DNA of 64,000 nt from Melittangium boletus DSM 14713 (GCF_002305855.1 NZ_CP022163.1:3968292-4032291); one strand, 5' to 3'; shown: positions 7,896-16,678, counted from the stretch's first letter. Made by a program: numbers and translations. Notes: a model not told the origin generated them from the letters alone.

Positions 7896-9406
7896 TGCGC
7901 CGCCCATTGCTGGCCCTGTCCACCCTGGCGGTGCTCACCGCCTCCGCCTGCCGCACGGCCCCCGCGCCCGTGCCCGAGGCGCCCCCGTCCGCGCCCTCCG
8001 CCGAGGCCGCGCCCTCGCCCTCGGACGCCGAGGCCTTCCGCGCCCGGCCTCCCGAGCCCGGTGAGTCACCCGCGCTGGTGCTGCCGAGGTTCGAGCGGGC
8101 CCAGCTCGACAATGGCCTCACGGTGCTGGTGAGCACCCGCCGGGAGCTGCCGCTCATCTACGTGGGCGTGAGCTTCGCGGTGGGCGGCGCGGGAGACCCC
8201 CAGGGCAAGTGGGGGCTCGCGGACCTCACCTACAAGACGATGCTGGAGGGCGCGGCGGGCAAGGACACGCTCGCCCTGGACCAAGCCTTCCAGAACCTGG
8301 GCGTGTCGCCCGGGGTGAGTGTCTCCTCGGACGGGGCGAACCTGGGCGTGCGGGTGCTCTCGCGCAACGCGGACGAGGCGCTCGCGCTCCTCACGGAGGT
8401 GGTGCGCCGGCCCACGTTCGCGGCCAAGGACTTCGAGCGGCGCAAGAAGTTGCAGCTCGCCGAGCTGGTGCGCGCCCTGGGCAGCCCGGGCTTCCTCGCG
8501 CAGCAGGCCTACCTGCGCGGGGTGTTCGGCCCCTCGCACCCCTATGGCCACCCCGTCAGCGGCCTGCCCGCGACGGTGGAGGCGGTGACGGCGCGCGACG
8601 TGAAGGCCTTCTACGAGGCGCACGTGGGCCCGCGCACCACGGCGCTGGTGATGACGGGGGATATCACCCTGGAGCAGGCGGTGGCGCTGGCCAAGAAGTC
8701 CTTCGGGGACTGGAAGGGCAAGGCGGTATTGCCGCCGGTGCCGCCCGCGCCCCCCACGCCGAAGCGCACCCAGGTGGTGTTCGTCCCCAAGCCGGGGTTG
8801 GACCAGACAGTGGTGGTGCTGGGCCGGCCGGGCATCGCCGCGGGCAACCCGGACGAGGCCGCGCTGGAGCTGGCCACCACGGTGTTCGGCGGCTTCTTCG
8901 GCAGCCGGTTGAACATGAACCTGCGCGAGGACAAGGGCTACAGCTACGGGGCCAACGCCAGCTCGGACCCGCGGCTGGGCGTGGGGCCGCTGACGGCCTC
9001 GTCCTCGGTGCGCGCGGACGTGACGGGCGCGGCGCTCACGGAGTTCTTCAACGAGCTCAAGGGCCTGCGCGAGCGGCCCATCTCCGCGAAGGAGCTGGAG
9101 TCGGCGCGCGAGGGCCTCATCCGCGGCTTTCCGGGCAGCTTCGAGTCGGTGGAGGGCCTGGGGGCGAGCGCGTCGGCGCTCTTCACGCTGCGCCGGCCGC
9201 TGGACGAGTTCGAGCGCACGGTGGAGGGGCTGCGCAAGGCCACGCCCGCCGAGGTGCAGCGGGTGGCCGAGGCCTACCTGAGCCCCGACACCCTGCAGGT
9301 GGTGCTGGTGGGAGACCCCGAGGCCGTCCAGAAGCAGGTGGAAGGACTGGGGCTCGGCCAGTGGGTGACGGAGAGCCCCGGGAAGGCTCCGGCCGCCAGC
9401 CGCTAG
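7895..9406 (+). CDS. M16 family peptidase homologue, non-catalytic lipoprotein subunit
   Basis: 503 residues with a lipoprotein signal ending LTASAC, then a Pro/Ala-rich linker to about residue 55. The M16 fold is recognisable (RAQLDNGLTVLVSTRRELPL, and NLREDKGYSYGANASSDPRL in the C domain), but the HxxEH site is replaced by the sequence around GLADLTYKTM, so it lacks zinc ligands. Such inactive partners supply substrate-binding surface to the active subunit encoded just upstream. The lipid anchor probably tethers the complex to a membrane. Confidence 0.9.
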   Translation: MRRPLLALSTLAVLTASACRTAPAPVPEAPPSAPSAEAAPSPSDAEAFRARPPEPGESPALVLPRFERAQLDNGLTVLVSTRRELPLIYVGVSFAVGGAGDPQGKWGLADLTYKTMLEGAAGKDTLALDQAFQNLGVSPGVSVSSDGANLGVRVLSRNADEALALLTEVVRRPTFAAKDFERRKKLQLAELVRALGSPGFLAQQAYLRGVFGPSHPYGHPVSGLPATVEAVTARDVKAFYEAHVGPRTTALVMTGDITLEQAVALAKKSFGDWKGKAVLPPVPPAPPTPKRTQVVFVPKPGLDQTVVVLGRPGIAAGNPDEAALELATTVFGGFFGSRLNMNLREDKGYSYGANASSDPRLGVGPLTASSSVRADVTGAALTEFFNELKGLRERPISAKELESAREGLIRGFPGSFESVEGLGASASALFTLRRPLDEFERTVEGLRKATPAEVQRVAEAYLSPDTLQVVLVGDPEAVQKQVEGLGLGQWVTESPGKAPAASR

Positions 9407-9690
9407 GAGCGCTCGGGCACGTCCTCGTCTTCCTCGGACTCCGTGCGGCCCCGGCCCTGTCGAGCGAACTCATCGGCCTCGTCGATGGGGCTGCGGATGT
9501 CGGCGACGGGGCCCCCCACGGGGCCGTCACTGTCGAGGGAGAACTTGGCCTCCTCGGTGGGGTGGATGGCATCGGCGGCGTAGAGGGGCCGCGTGTCATC
9601 CGCCTCCTGGCCCCGCTCGACCCGATCCTTGTTGAAAGAGGGCGTGCTTCCGCTCCGCGCGTTCTTCCCCGGCTTGTCGCTCCTGGCCAT
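9403..9690 (-). CDS. Small acidic hypothetical protein
   Basis: 95 residues, hydrophilic and probably disordered: a basic start (MARSDKPGKNARSG) then an acidic tail ending SEEDEDVPERS. I chose ATG 9690 because AGGGGAGG lies seven bases upstream on this strand; an upstream in-frame ATG at 9747 has no such site. It converges on the M16 operon with a four-base overlap of stop codons. Function unknown. Confidence 0.6.
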   Translation of the reverse strand: MARSDKPGKNARSGSTPSFNKDRVERGQEADDTRPLYAADAIHPTEEAKFSLDSDGPVGGPVADIRSPIDEADEFARQGRGRTESEEDEDVPERS

Positions 9691-9801
9691 GGTGAGGCCT
9701 CCCCTTGATGGACGATGTCCTCCAATGTGCGGTGGACTCGAGGCCAATGGCTAGCCGGGAACGGTGGAGGAGGGGCCCGCCCGCCTGACCGCCGAGGAGC
9801 C

Positions 9802-10344
9802 TTATCGGAACGTGTTGTTCGAGGCGCGGTCCCCCGCGAGCCAGCGCGCCAGCTCGCGGTGTGCCTCGCCGCGGCGGGCCCGCGCCGCCTCGGGCGTCAC
9901 GGCCTTCGGATCGTCGTAGGTGAATTCGACGATCATCCCGTTCGGGTCCTCGATGTAGAGCGACCGGCAATAGCCGTGCTCGAGCACATACATCTTGGGC
10001 TCGGAGTAGCCGGCGGCCCGCAGACGCCGCTCGATGCCGTCTTGCACCTCCCGGTCGACATTCAGCGCGATGTGGTGGAACGGCGAAGGCGGCATTCTCG
10101 GTCCGAAGAGCTCCTGATCCGAGGGCTTCTCGAACTGGAAGAACGCGAGCGCGCTCCCATCCCCGAGCTCGAAGAACACATGGCAGTAGGTGCGCACGGC
10201 GCCGAAAAGCTCGTCCGACTCACACCAGGTCGCCACGAGCGGCAGGCCGATCACGTCCTCGTAGAACCGCCGCGTCGCCTCGAGATCCCGAGTCACATAG
10301 GCCGTGTGATGAAGTCTGCTGGGCGTCTTCACGTGGATGCTCAT
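9802..10344 (-). CDS. VOC (glyoxalase/dioxygenase superfamily) protein
   Basis: 180 residues with two vicinal-oxygen-chelate modules. The first begins RLHHTAYVTRDLEATRRFYE; the second FHHIALNVDREVQDGIERRL and ends YIEDPNGMIVEFTYD. His residues at the start of each module and the Glu near the end are the usual metal ligands, so a metal-dependent lyase, dioxygenase or isomerase is likely; the substrate is unknown. ATG 10344 has GGAGCGG upstream. Confidence 0.85.
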   Translation of the reverse strand: MSIHVKTPSRLHHTAYVTRDLEATRRFYEDVIGLPLVATWCESDELFGAVRTYCHVFFELGDGSALAFFQFEKPSDQELFGPRMPPSPFHHIALNVDREVQDGIERRLRAAGYSEPKMYVLEHGYCRSLYIEDPNGMIVEFTYDDPKAVTPEAARARRGEAHRELARWLAGDRASNNTFR

Positions 10345-10396
10345 GGGTCCGCTCCTTCTATCGCGTTCACCCCACGCCAGCGAATCCTGGCGGATC

Positions 10397-11467
10397 TCAG
10401 AGGTGGCTGCTCAGGGCCCCCATCTGGGGCTTGTCCACGCCGCTCGTCGGTTCGAGCGAGAAGAAATAGCTGCCCCACCAGGGACCACCGGCCCAGTACG
10501 TCCACCCGAGGTAGACATCCGAGTTCGCCTCGAGGTGGTCCAGGATGTTGTCGACGGCGCTCAGGCAGACCGAGTCCGTTCCGCCCGCGAACTCGCCCAG
10601 GAAGCCCTTCTTGCCGTTGGCGCGCAGCCAGTTCGTGAAGGACTGCATCCGCTGCGCGCCGATGGTCGCGCTCACGCAGGAGGCCTGGGTGCCCGAGGAG
10701 TCGCTGTCCAGGTACTGGTGGACCTCGAAAGCGTAGTTGTTGCCCGGATCCTTGACCTGCAACATCACCGTGGCGTTGGACGTGCCGTACCAGCTCCCGG
10801 TCCACGAGTGGGCGCCGGTCCACGCGTTGCCCGGCACGAGGATGAGGTTGGTGGCACCGGTGTTGCGAATGGCCTGGATGGCGGCGTTGGCGGCGCCCAA
10901 CCACTGCTCGGTGGGCATGCTGTAGGGCTCGTTCATGAGACCGAAGATGACCTTCGGGTTGCTCTTGAACTCATTGGCCAGACGCGACCAGAAGTCGGCG
11001 AAGTCGGCATTGGGGACGCCCGCTCCGACGACGGCGCCGGCATAGCGCGCGTAGTTGTGCGGATCCAGGATGACGACCGCGCCCTTGCCCAGGAGCCGGT
11101 TCACGGTCGTCTTGAGCCGGGTGAGCTCCGCGGCGTCGAAGGCGGCCTTGCGCGTGCGCTGCAATCGCTCCCACTTGAAAGGCAGACGGAACGTCGTCAT
11201 GCCCTTGCTGATGTAGTAGTCCGCCGTGGTGTAGTTCGAATACGCCGGATCCGGGTAGACATAGGTGGTGCCGTGCGTGCCCGGCAGCGCCGAGCCAAAC
11301 TCCGCCCCCGCGAGGTTGATGCCCCGGTACGGCAGGGGCCCGGCCAGCGCGGCATCACTCACGCGGGCTTCCGGCTCGGGCGCCATGGGCGGCTCCTCGC
11401 TCGGTCCACCACAACCCCAGAGTATTGAACCCAGGGTGAGCCAGCCCATCAGACGGTTGTTCTTCAT
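10397..11467 (-). CDS. GH5 family cellulase-like lipoprotein
   Basis: 356 residues. The signal ends in a lipobox near GSILWGCGG. The GH5 barrel begins LPYRGINLAGAEFGSALPG and includes TTFRLPFKWERLQ, DPHNYARYAG, the acid/base Glu in VIFGLMNEPYS, HQYLDSDSSGTQ, the nucleophile Glu in KKGFLGEFAGG, and a closing GWTYWAGGPWWG. Both catalytic glutamates are present, so an active endo-beta-glucanase on the cell surface is likely, consistent with polysaccharide digestion by myxobacteria. A GGAGGA site precedes the ATG. Confidence 0.92.
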   Translation of the reverse strand: MKNNRLMGWLTLGSILWGCGGPSEEPPMAPEPEARVSDAALAGPLPYRGINLAGAEFGSALPGTHGTTYVYPDPAYSNYTTADYYISKGMTTFRLPFKWERLQRTRKAAFDAAELTRLKTTVNRLLGKGAVVILDPHNYARYAGAVVGAGVPNADFADFWSRLANEFKSNPKVIFGLMNEPYSMPTEQWLGAANAAIQAIRNTGATNLILVPGNAWTGAHSWTGSWYGTSNATVMLQVKDPGNNYAFEVHQYLDSDSSGTQASCVSATIGAQRMQSFTNWLRANGKKGFLGEFAGGTDSVCLSAVDNILDHLEANSDVYLGWTYWAGGPWWGSYFFSLEPTSGVDKPQMGALSSHL

Positions 11468-11584
11468 GCGTCCTCCTCGAGGTGGGGAGGAGCATCCATG
11501 CCCTCTCTCTTCCAGAGAGTCAAGCAACACGGGGAATACGAGAACTATCCGCGAATACTGCACCTGGCGGCCGAGCGTCCCATG

Positions 11585-11730
11585 TCAGGGCTTGCCGAGG
11601 TGGCGCTCCAGCACCGCCGCCTGGGACAGCGGGACGAATGAAGGCTCGATCTGGTAGGCGGTGTTGATGTTGGGAGACGTCACACGCTCCCAGGTGCCCG
11701 TCGTCCACATCGCCGCGCCCATGCCCACGC
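11585..11730 (-). pseudogene. C-terminal remnant of an unknown gene cut by the repeat region
   Basis: On the minus strand about 45 codons read smoothly to a stop, including TWERVTSPNINTAYQIEPSF and PLSQAAVLERHLGKP. The 5' part is missing: coding potential ends where the REP repeats begin at 11731. I do not recognise the family. The simplest reading is a gene truncated by arrival of the repeat/transposon block; its missing part was not found elsewhere in the window. Confidence 0.4.
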
Positions 11731-11807
11731 GGAGATGGTGTCGGAGATGGTGTCAAAGGATTCGAAACCCGGAGAGCGGAGATGGTGTCGGAGATGGTGT
11801 CAAAGGA
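11731..11807. repeat. REP-like repeats, left part of cluster 1
   Basis: Several copies of a unit built on GGAGATGGTGTC followed by AAAGGATTCGAAACC. The last copy is interrupted after TCAAAGGA at 11807 by the IS66-type element and resumes at 13387, where the same eight bases are repeated. Confidence 0.85.
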
Positions 11808-13386
11808 GTAACCGTTCACCGCATTGGCTTGGTTGAAGAGGAGCCGGGCTAGACGTGACCGGAAAAGTGGTGCTGGACAAGAGGACGTCTGGCGTGGTGT
11901 AGCCAGGGCATGGTGGAGGTGGATGCCCGAGACGCACGGATAGCGCAGCTGGAGAAACGGCTGGAGGCAGCGCTGGAGCGTATCGCGCAGTTGGAGGAGG
12001 AGAATGAAAGGCTGCGCGAGGAGAATCGATGGCTCAAGGAACGGCTGGGGCTCAACTCGAGCAACTCCTCCAAGCCGCCCTCCTCGGATGCCCCAGGCAC
12101 TCCGCGCCAGAGCAAGAGGCCCACGGGCCGCCGTCCCGGAGGCCAGCCTGGGCACAAGAAGCATGAGCGCGCGCTGCTGCCGCCCGAGGACGTGCAGCAC
12201 GTCGTGGAGTTGGTGCCCAGGGAGTGCCGGGGTTGCAAGGGGCGACTGAATGGGCAGGACACCGCGCCCCGGCGTCACCAGGTGGTGGAAGTGCCGCCCC
12301 TGTCGGCCATTGTCACCGAGTACCGCTGCCATGCACTGCAATGCCCTGGTTGTGGGGTGGTGACGCGCGGGGAAGTGCCCGTGCACGCGCGCAGCGTCTT
12401 TGGTGACCGGCTCACAGCGCTCGCCTCGTTGCTGGTGGGCAAGTACCGCTTGTCCAAGCGACTGGTGAAGGACGCTTTGTCAGACATGTTGGGCGTCGAG
12501 TTGTCGGTGGGCAGCGTCAGCAACCTGGAGGGCGAGATGTCGGAGGCACTCGCGCCACCGACGGCCGAAGCCCTCGCCTACGTGCAGACCTCGGAGGCGG
12601 TCAACGCCGACGAGACGGGGTTTGCACAGGGACGAGAGGGCGGCCGGGCCGGCCGCGCCTGGCTGTGGGTGGTGGCCACTGCGCTGGTAGTGGTGTTCCA
12701 CATCGCCAGAAGCCGCGGCGGCAAGGTCGCCCGCCAGTTGCTCGGCGCGGACTTCGCGGGCTTCCTCACCACCGACAGGTGGAGCGCCTACGCGTGGGTG
12801 GATGCAGGGCTGCGGCAGCTGTGCTGGGCACACCTCACACGCGACTTCCAGGGTTTCATCGACAGGGGCGGCCGGGGTGGGCGGATAGGCAGAGAGCTCA
12901 TGCGCGAGCGCAACCGCTTCTTCAAGTGGTACCACCGCGTGCGTGACGGCACCCTGTCACGCGAGCGTTTCGAAGAGCGCATGCGCGGCGTGGAACGCAG
13001 AGTCGGCCAACTGCTGCGCGAGGCGGCACTGCGGGCAGAGAAGAAGACGGCCGGCATGGCCCGGGAAATCCTCCAGTGGGAGAAGTGCCTCTGGACGTTT
13101 GTCGATGTGCCGGGCCTCGAGCCCACCAACAATTTCGGCGAGCGCTGCATCCGGCACGCCGTCATGTACAGGAAGACGTCCTTCGGCACGCAGAGCGAGG
13201 AGGGCAGCCGCTTCGTGGAGCGCATATTCACCGCCACCACCACCCTCAAGCTGCAGGGCCGTGACGTGCTCGCCTTCCTGACCGAGACCCTCGCCGCGCA
13301 CCGCCGCGGCCTGCGCGGGCCTTCGCTCCTCCCCTCCGCGCCCGAACCTCAGCTCGCGCTCACCGCCTGAGCTGGTGAACGGTTAC
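11808..13386 (+). mobile_element. IS66-family insertion sequence (single transposase gene)
   Basis: 1,579-base element bounded by a perfect 13-base terminal inverted repeat, GTAACCGTTCACC at 11808-11820 and its complement at 13374-13386. It is flanked by the direct repeat TCAAAGGA (11800-11807 and 13387-13394), the 8-base target duplication expected for IS66. Only the large transposase gene is present; the small tnpA and tnpB genes of larger IS66 members are absent, as in the shorter ISBst12-like group. Intact ends and an open transposase suggest recent insertion. Confidence 0.92.
11910..13370 (+). CDS. IS66 family transposase (TnpC type)
   Basis: 486-residue DDE transposase. It has an N-terminal leucine-rich coiled coil (about 10-45), the serine-rich KERLGLNSSNSSKPPSSDAP motif, an IS66 zinc-binding region (CRGCKG ... 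CPGC), then the catalytic core with NADETGF (first Asp), TTDRWSAY (second Asp) and the C-terminal GLEPTNNFGERCIRHAVMYR region holding the Glu. Length is normal and the frame intact. Confidence 0.95.
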   Translation: MVEVDARDARIAQLEKRLEAALERIAQLEEENERLREENRWLKERLGLNSSNSSKPPSSDAPGTPRQSKRPTGRRPGGQPGHKKHERALLPPEDVQHVVELVPRECRGCKGRLNGQDTAPRRHQVVEVPPLSAIVTEYRCHALQCPGCGVVTRGEVPVHARSVFGDRLTALASLLVGKYRLSKRLVKDALSDMLGVELSVGSVSNLEGEMSEALAPPTAEALAYVQTSEAVNADETGFAQGREGGRAGRAWLWVVATALVVVFHIARSRGGKVARQLLGADFAGFLTTDRWSAYAWVDAGLRQLCWAHLTRDFQGFIDRGGRGGRIGRELMRERNRFFKWYHRVRDGTLSRERFEERMRGVERRVGQLLREAALRAEKKTAGMAREILQWEKCLWTFVDVPGLEPTNNFGERCIRHAVMYRKTSFGTQSEEGSRFVERIFTATTTLKLQGRDVLAFLTETLAAHRRGLRGPSLLPSAPEPQLALTA

Positions 13387-13755
13387 TCAAAGGATTCGAA
13401 ACCTGGAGAGCGGAGATGGTGTCAAAGGATTCGAAACCCGGAGATGGTGTTGGAGATGGTGTCAAAGGATTCGAAACAAGGGGCCTGAGCGAGAACGAGG
13501 CTCGGGCGTGGACGGGTAACCGGAGATGGTGTCAAAGGATTCGAAACCCCGGAGATGGTGTCCGGAGATGGTGTCAAAGGATTCGAAACCCGGAGAGCGG
13601 AGATGGTGTCAAAGGATTCGAAACCCGGAGATGGTGTCCCGGAGATGGAGTCAAAGGATTCGAAACAAGGGGCCTGAGCGAGAACGAGGCTCGGGCGTGG
13701 ACGGGTAACCGACCGCTCTTCAAGTCTTTCCGAGGACCTGGCGCTGGCCCACGGG
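13387..13755. repeat. REP-like repeat cluster 1 upstream of RAYT copy 1
   Basis: About seven copies of the core TCAAAGGATTCGAAAC, most preceded by GGAGATGG. The unit has a GGAG foot and an imperfect hairpin, GGTGTC pairing with GAAACC around AAAGGATTC. A second hairpin, GCCTGAGC/GCTCGGGC with a 9-base loop, occurs at 13483-13507 and 13672-13696. These are the features known for REP sequences served by REP-associated tyrosine transposases. From about 13641 onward the sequence is repeated at 18667. Confidence 0.85.
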
Positions 13756-14724
13756 GTGCAATCCTGCCTGGCGGATTGTGCGCGGGGGTTGGGGATGGGC
13801 TGGCCGCTGAGGATGTTCCAGGAGGAGGGCTTCTATTTCGTTACGTCCAGGTGCTTCCAGGGACGGCTGCTGCTGCGTCCCAGCGCGGAGGTGAACGAGG
13901 TGGTGGGTGGCGTGCTGGCACGAGCCGTCCAGCAGAGCGCCGGCAATGTACGGCTGCACGCCTTCACCTTCGCCTCCAACCACTTCCACCTGCTGGTGTG
14001 GGCCCGGGGGGCAGCGCTCGCCGGTTTCATGCAGTATCTGCGCGCCAACCTCTCCAGGAAGGCAGGGCGGCTGGTGGACTGGAGTGGGGGTTTCTGGGAG
14101 AGGCGCTATTCAGCCGAGCCGGTACTGGACGACGAGGCGCTGGTAGGCCGGTTGCGCTACGTGCTCGCCCATGGAGTGAAGGAGGGCCTGGTGGAGAGGA
14201 GCGCCGAGTGGCCGGGCCTCACGTGCCTGCCTCAGTTGCTGGGCCCGGCTCGGCGTGTGTTCCAGTGGTTCAGCTGGACGAAGCGCTGGAGCAAGAGGGG
14301 GAGCGAGGACTTGGCGGCGGAGGAGGGGCGCTTCGCCAAGGAAATCGCCGAGCCAGTGGAGTTGCTGGTGGAGCCCCTGCCATGTTGGAAAAGGCTGGGG
14401 GAGGAGGAACGGCAGCGTGCGGTGCGGGCGTTGGTGGAGGCGGTGGAGTCCGAGGCTCGCGCACGGGACAAGCCGGTGTTGGGGGCGCGAGCCGTGAGGG
14501 CACAGCACCCCCATACCCGGCCCGAGCACCTCAAGCACAGCCCGCGGCCGCTGGGGCATGCCTCCACGCGTCAGGCACTGAATGAATTGCGCGAGCAGTA
14601 CCGGGCCTTCGTCGCGGCATTCCGAGAGGCGGCGGCTCGGTGGATGTGGGGGGACTTCTCAGCCCCACCCCTTTCAAGGTCGAATAGTGGCTCGCCACCT
14701 TTATGGTTTAGACAGGGCGGATGA
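13756..14724 (+). CDS. REP-associated tyrosine transposase (RAYT), copy 1, 3' end replaced by an IS
   Basis: Y1/HUH single-strand transposase domain: H76-F-H78 in FASNHFHLLVW, and a candidate catalytic tyrosine at Y94 in FMQYLRANLSRK. RAYTs cut and rejoin single-stranded REP hairpins. Sequence is identical to copy 2 (18782) up to 14665, where an IS4-type element is inserted; the last 20 or so codons therefore come from the IS and the original ending lies at 16350 onward. The catalytic domain is untouched, so activity may persist. Start is GTG 13756; an internal ATG near residue 20 begins the conserved domain. Confidence 0.85.
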   Translation: MQSCLADCARGLGMGWPLRMFQEEGFYFVTSRCFQGRLLLRPSAEVNEVVGGVLARAVQQSAGNVRLHAFTFASNHFHLLVWARGAALAGFMQYLRANLSRKAGRLVDWSGGFWERRYSAEPVLDDEALVGRLRYVLAHGVKEGLVERSAEWPGLTCLPQLLGPARRVFQWFSWTKRWSKRGSEDLAAEEGRFAKEIAEPVELLVEPLPCWKRLGEEERQRAVRALVEAVESEARARDKPVLGARAVRAQHPHTRPEHLKHSPRPLGHASTRQALNELREQYRAFVAAFREAAARWMWGDFSAPPLSRSNSGSPPLWFRQGG

Positions 14725-16338
14725 GGGCGCATCAGTGAAGCTGGGCAGACCATCAGACATAGCCATGCCATGAAGCGCCCGGCGCTGCGGTGCTACTGGT
14801 CTCTTGCCTGCCTTGGTTGGCCTCCGTCTGCTGTTCAGGAGATTTTCTCGCCCTTGAGCACACGTGCTGTTGCCACATGCTTGCGCGCCACCTCTCCCGG
14901 TACATAGCCTTTCTTCACCTTCTTCTTGGCGGCGCGGGGATGTTTGCGCAATGTGGAAGGCTTCACCTTCTTCGCTAGCTCCAGCAGGAGCTCACTCAAC
15001 TGCTCCGCGCTCCGTACCTCCTGTCCGCTCCAGTCCTCCGGCTCCACCACCATCATCATTCCTCCGTAAGCGAACTTCACTTCGGCGGCAATGTAATAGG
15101 TGGACACCTGCATATTGGCAGCCTCCAGGTCATGGCTGGCTTCCACCGCGGTTTTCACCACCGATAACACATTGTAGGCCAGTACCGCCACCCCAAAGGC
15201 CAGCAGCGCCGCTCGTGGTCTCCCCAAACTCCGCACCTCGCTCTCGAGCACGGCCTCCAACTCTCCAAACATCCCTTCAATCGTCCAGCGCTTCCTGTAC
15301 AGCTGCGCTACCTCCACGGCGCTCAGTTTCTCCTCGGGCACGTTCGTGAGCAGCCGAATGGCTGTTTCCCCGTCTTCTGTTGGCTCCTCCAACTCCACTT
15401 CAATCCGTCTCAACTCCAACGGCTCTTCCCCCTCCACTCGCACTGCCTGCTCGTACACACGTCCCGCTGGCCCTCGGCCTACTTCCCTCCGCTCCCCCAG
15501 CGCGGTCGGATTGGGCGACACGCCGTGCTCTCGGATGATGAAGGCCGCTCTCTTTTCATGCACCGCGCGCAGAATCCGGCTCGTGGAGAAGTTCCTGTCC
15601 GCCAGCCACAATTCTCCCTCCCGCACTCGCTCCAACACCGGCCCCATCAACGCCCGCTCTTGTGCATGCGCGTCTTCAGCCGGCAGCACATCCACCACCA
15701 GGCTCAACTCCGGCGCATACACCACCAACGACTGTCCGGGCAGCGCAGCTCCTCGGAATTCTCTCAACGGTTTGAGCCGCTTCTCACTGGCGGGGAGGTG
15801 ATTGCCATCCAAGACTCGCACCTGGTAACCCGCCGCCCACGGCCCCTGCTTCTTCATGGGCCGCACCACGGGCAACAACCTCTCCGCGCTCCCTTGCACC
15901 AGGGCTCGCACCACCTGGGGCTCGGTGTGATTGACTTTGTCGTAGAGCGCCGCCAGCGAGACGGTCAAGTCCGGGTCGGACTGCGCCGCGGCGTGCAGCG
16001 ACGGTCGCAGTCCCAGCGCCACCACTCCCATCAAATCCACTACCGAGGAGAAGAGCAACTCGCGCGTGTACTGCTGCTCTCGGTTCGCTTCGAATACCTC
16101 ATCAATCCATTGCGAACTCAGGGCATGCTCAAGCGTGCGGCGCACCATCACCGTGACGGGACTGCGCTGCGTGAAACGCTCCATGATTGCCTTCAAGGCC
16201 ACGTTTGTTCCTCCGCGATGGGGCGCGAGGAATTTGCCTCGACCGTCCGGCTCCCCGGACCCACTTCCGCCCAGGTGGGCTTTCACCCTCCCACCTGACC
16301 GCTAGGGTAGCACCCTCCACATGACCTTGAAAGTGGTG
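14666..16338 (-). mobile_element. IS4-family insertion sequence inserted in RAYT copy 1
   Basis: 1,673-base element. Left end CACCCCTTTCAAGGTC (14666-14681) and the complement of the right end, CACCACTTTCAAGGTC (16323-16338), match at 15 of 16 positions. The direct repeat CTTCTCAGCCC flanks it (14655-14665 and 16339-16349), an 11-base duplication typical of IS4-like elements. Removing the IS and one repeat restores the sequence of RAYT copy 2, which proves the insertion. Confidence 0.93.
14835..16202 (-). CDS. IS4 family transposase
   Basis: DDE transposase of 455 residues. First Asp is in VRVLDGNHLPAS, second in LWLADRNFSTS, and the Y-R-E signature region is YRKRWTIEGMFGELEA, diagnostic of IS4. 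The C-terminus is basic (HPRAAKKKVKKG). GTG 16202 is chosen because GGAGGA lies seven bases upstream; ATG 16184 (MERFTQRSPVTVM) is the alternative and a longer frame to 16286 is open. The gene is intact. Confidence 0.9.
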   Translation of the reverse strand: MALKAIMERFTQRSPVTVMVRRTLEHALSSQWIDEVFEANREQQYTRELLFSSVVDLMGVVALGLRPSLHAAAQSDPDLTVSLAALYDKVNHTEPQVVRALVQGSAERLLPVVRPMKKQGPWAAGYQVRVLDGNHLPASEKRLKPLREFRGAALPGQSLVVYAPELSLVVDVLPAEDAHAQERALMGPVLERVREGELWLADRNFSTSRILRAVHEKRAAFIIREHGVSPNPTALGERREVGRGPAGRVYEQAVRVEGEEPLELRRIEVELEEPTEDGETAIRLLTNVPEEKLSAVEVAQLYRKRWTIEGMFGELEAVLESEVRSLGRPRAALLAFGVAVLAYNVLSVVKTAVEASHDLEAANMQVSTYYIAAEVKFAYGGMMMVVEPEDWSGQEVRSAEQLSELLLELAKKVKPSTLRKHPRAAKKKVKKGYVPGEVARKHVATARVLKGEKIS

Positions 16339-16349
16339 CTTCTCAGCCC

Positions 16350-16420
16350 CCTTTCCGCCCTTCTCCTTCCCACCGCGGGTCGTGCTAGGTCGCGTAGCTC
16401 GAATTCTTTGACACCCCTCT
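16350..16420. repeat. Displaced 3' end of RAYT copy 1 with inverted REP
   Basis: Continues the RAYT copy 2 sequence after the IS4 insertion with one visible difference (GTGCTAGG against GTGCCAGG). It ends with CGAATTCTTTGACACC at about 16400-16415, the complement of a REP core, so each RAYT gene lies between REPs in opposite orientation. Confidence 0.8.
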
Positions 16421-16427
16421 CGAGGAC

Positions 16428-16650
16428 GCTGGCCGAGGACGCTGGCTGGCGGGGGCGGCGGTGGTGGACTCGGCGGGGGAAGAGGTGGAGCTTGCCCGAT
16501 GGCCACTGGCGCCCATCCCCGCGAATGGTGCCGGTGCCGTCGTGGTGGGCATTGAGAGGGACCGCGCTCAAGCTATGGGAAGCACAGGAGCCGCGCACCG
16601 TCACCCTTGAGAACGTCACCTTCCCCGAGGGGAAAGCGCAGGGGCCCTGA
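16428..16650 (+). pseudogene. 3' remnant of a DUF2381-like gene, frameshifted
   Basis: Two coding-like stretches in different frames run in the same direction: WLAGAAVVDSAGEEVELARW then ANGAGAVVVGIERD, and after a shift TALKLWEAQEPRTVTLENVTF with a stop at 16650. The order and wording resemble the C-terminal domain of DUF2381, a paralogous family I associate with Myxococcales; that assignment is from memory. The fragment starts immediately after the inverted REP, so the REP-RAYT unit seems to have replaced the gene's 5' part. Confidence 0.45.
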
Positions 16651-16678
16651 GTGCGGCCAGCGCGAACCGTGCCGAGCC

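Noticed and set aside
13387..13755. Possible CRISPR array from the regularly repeated TCAAAGGATTCGAAAC
   Set aside because: Spacing is irregular, spacers are themselves repeats, no cas genes are present, and adjoining RAYT genes explain the units as REPs.
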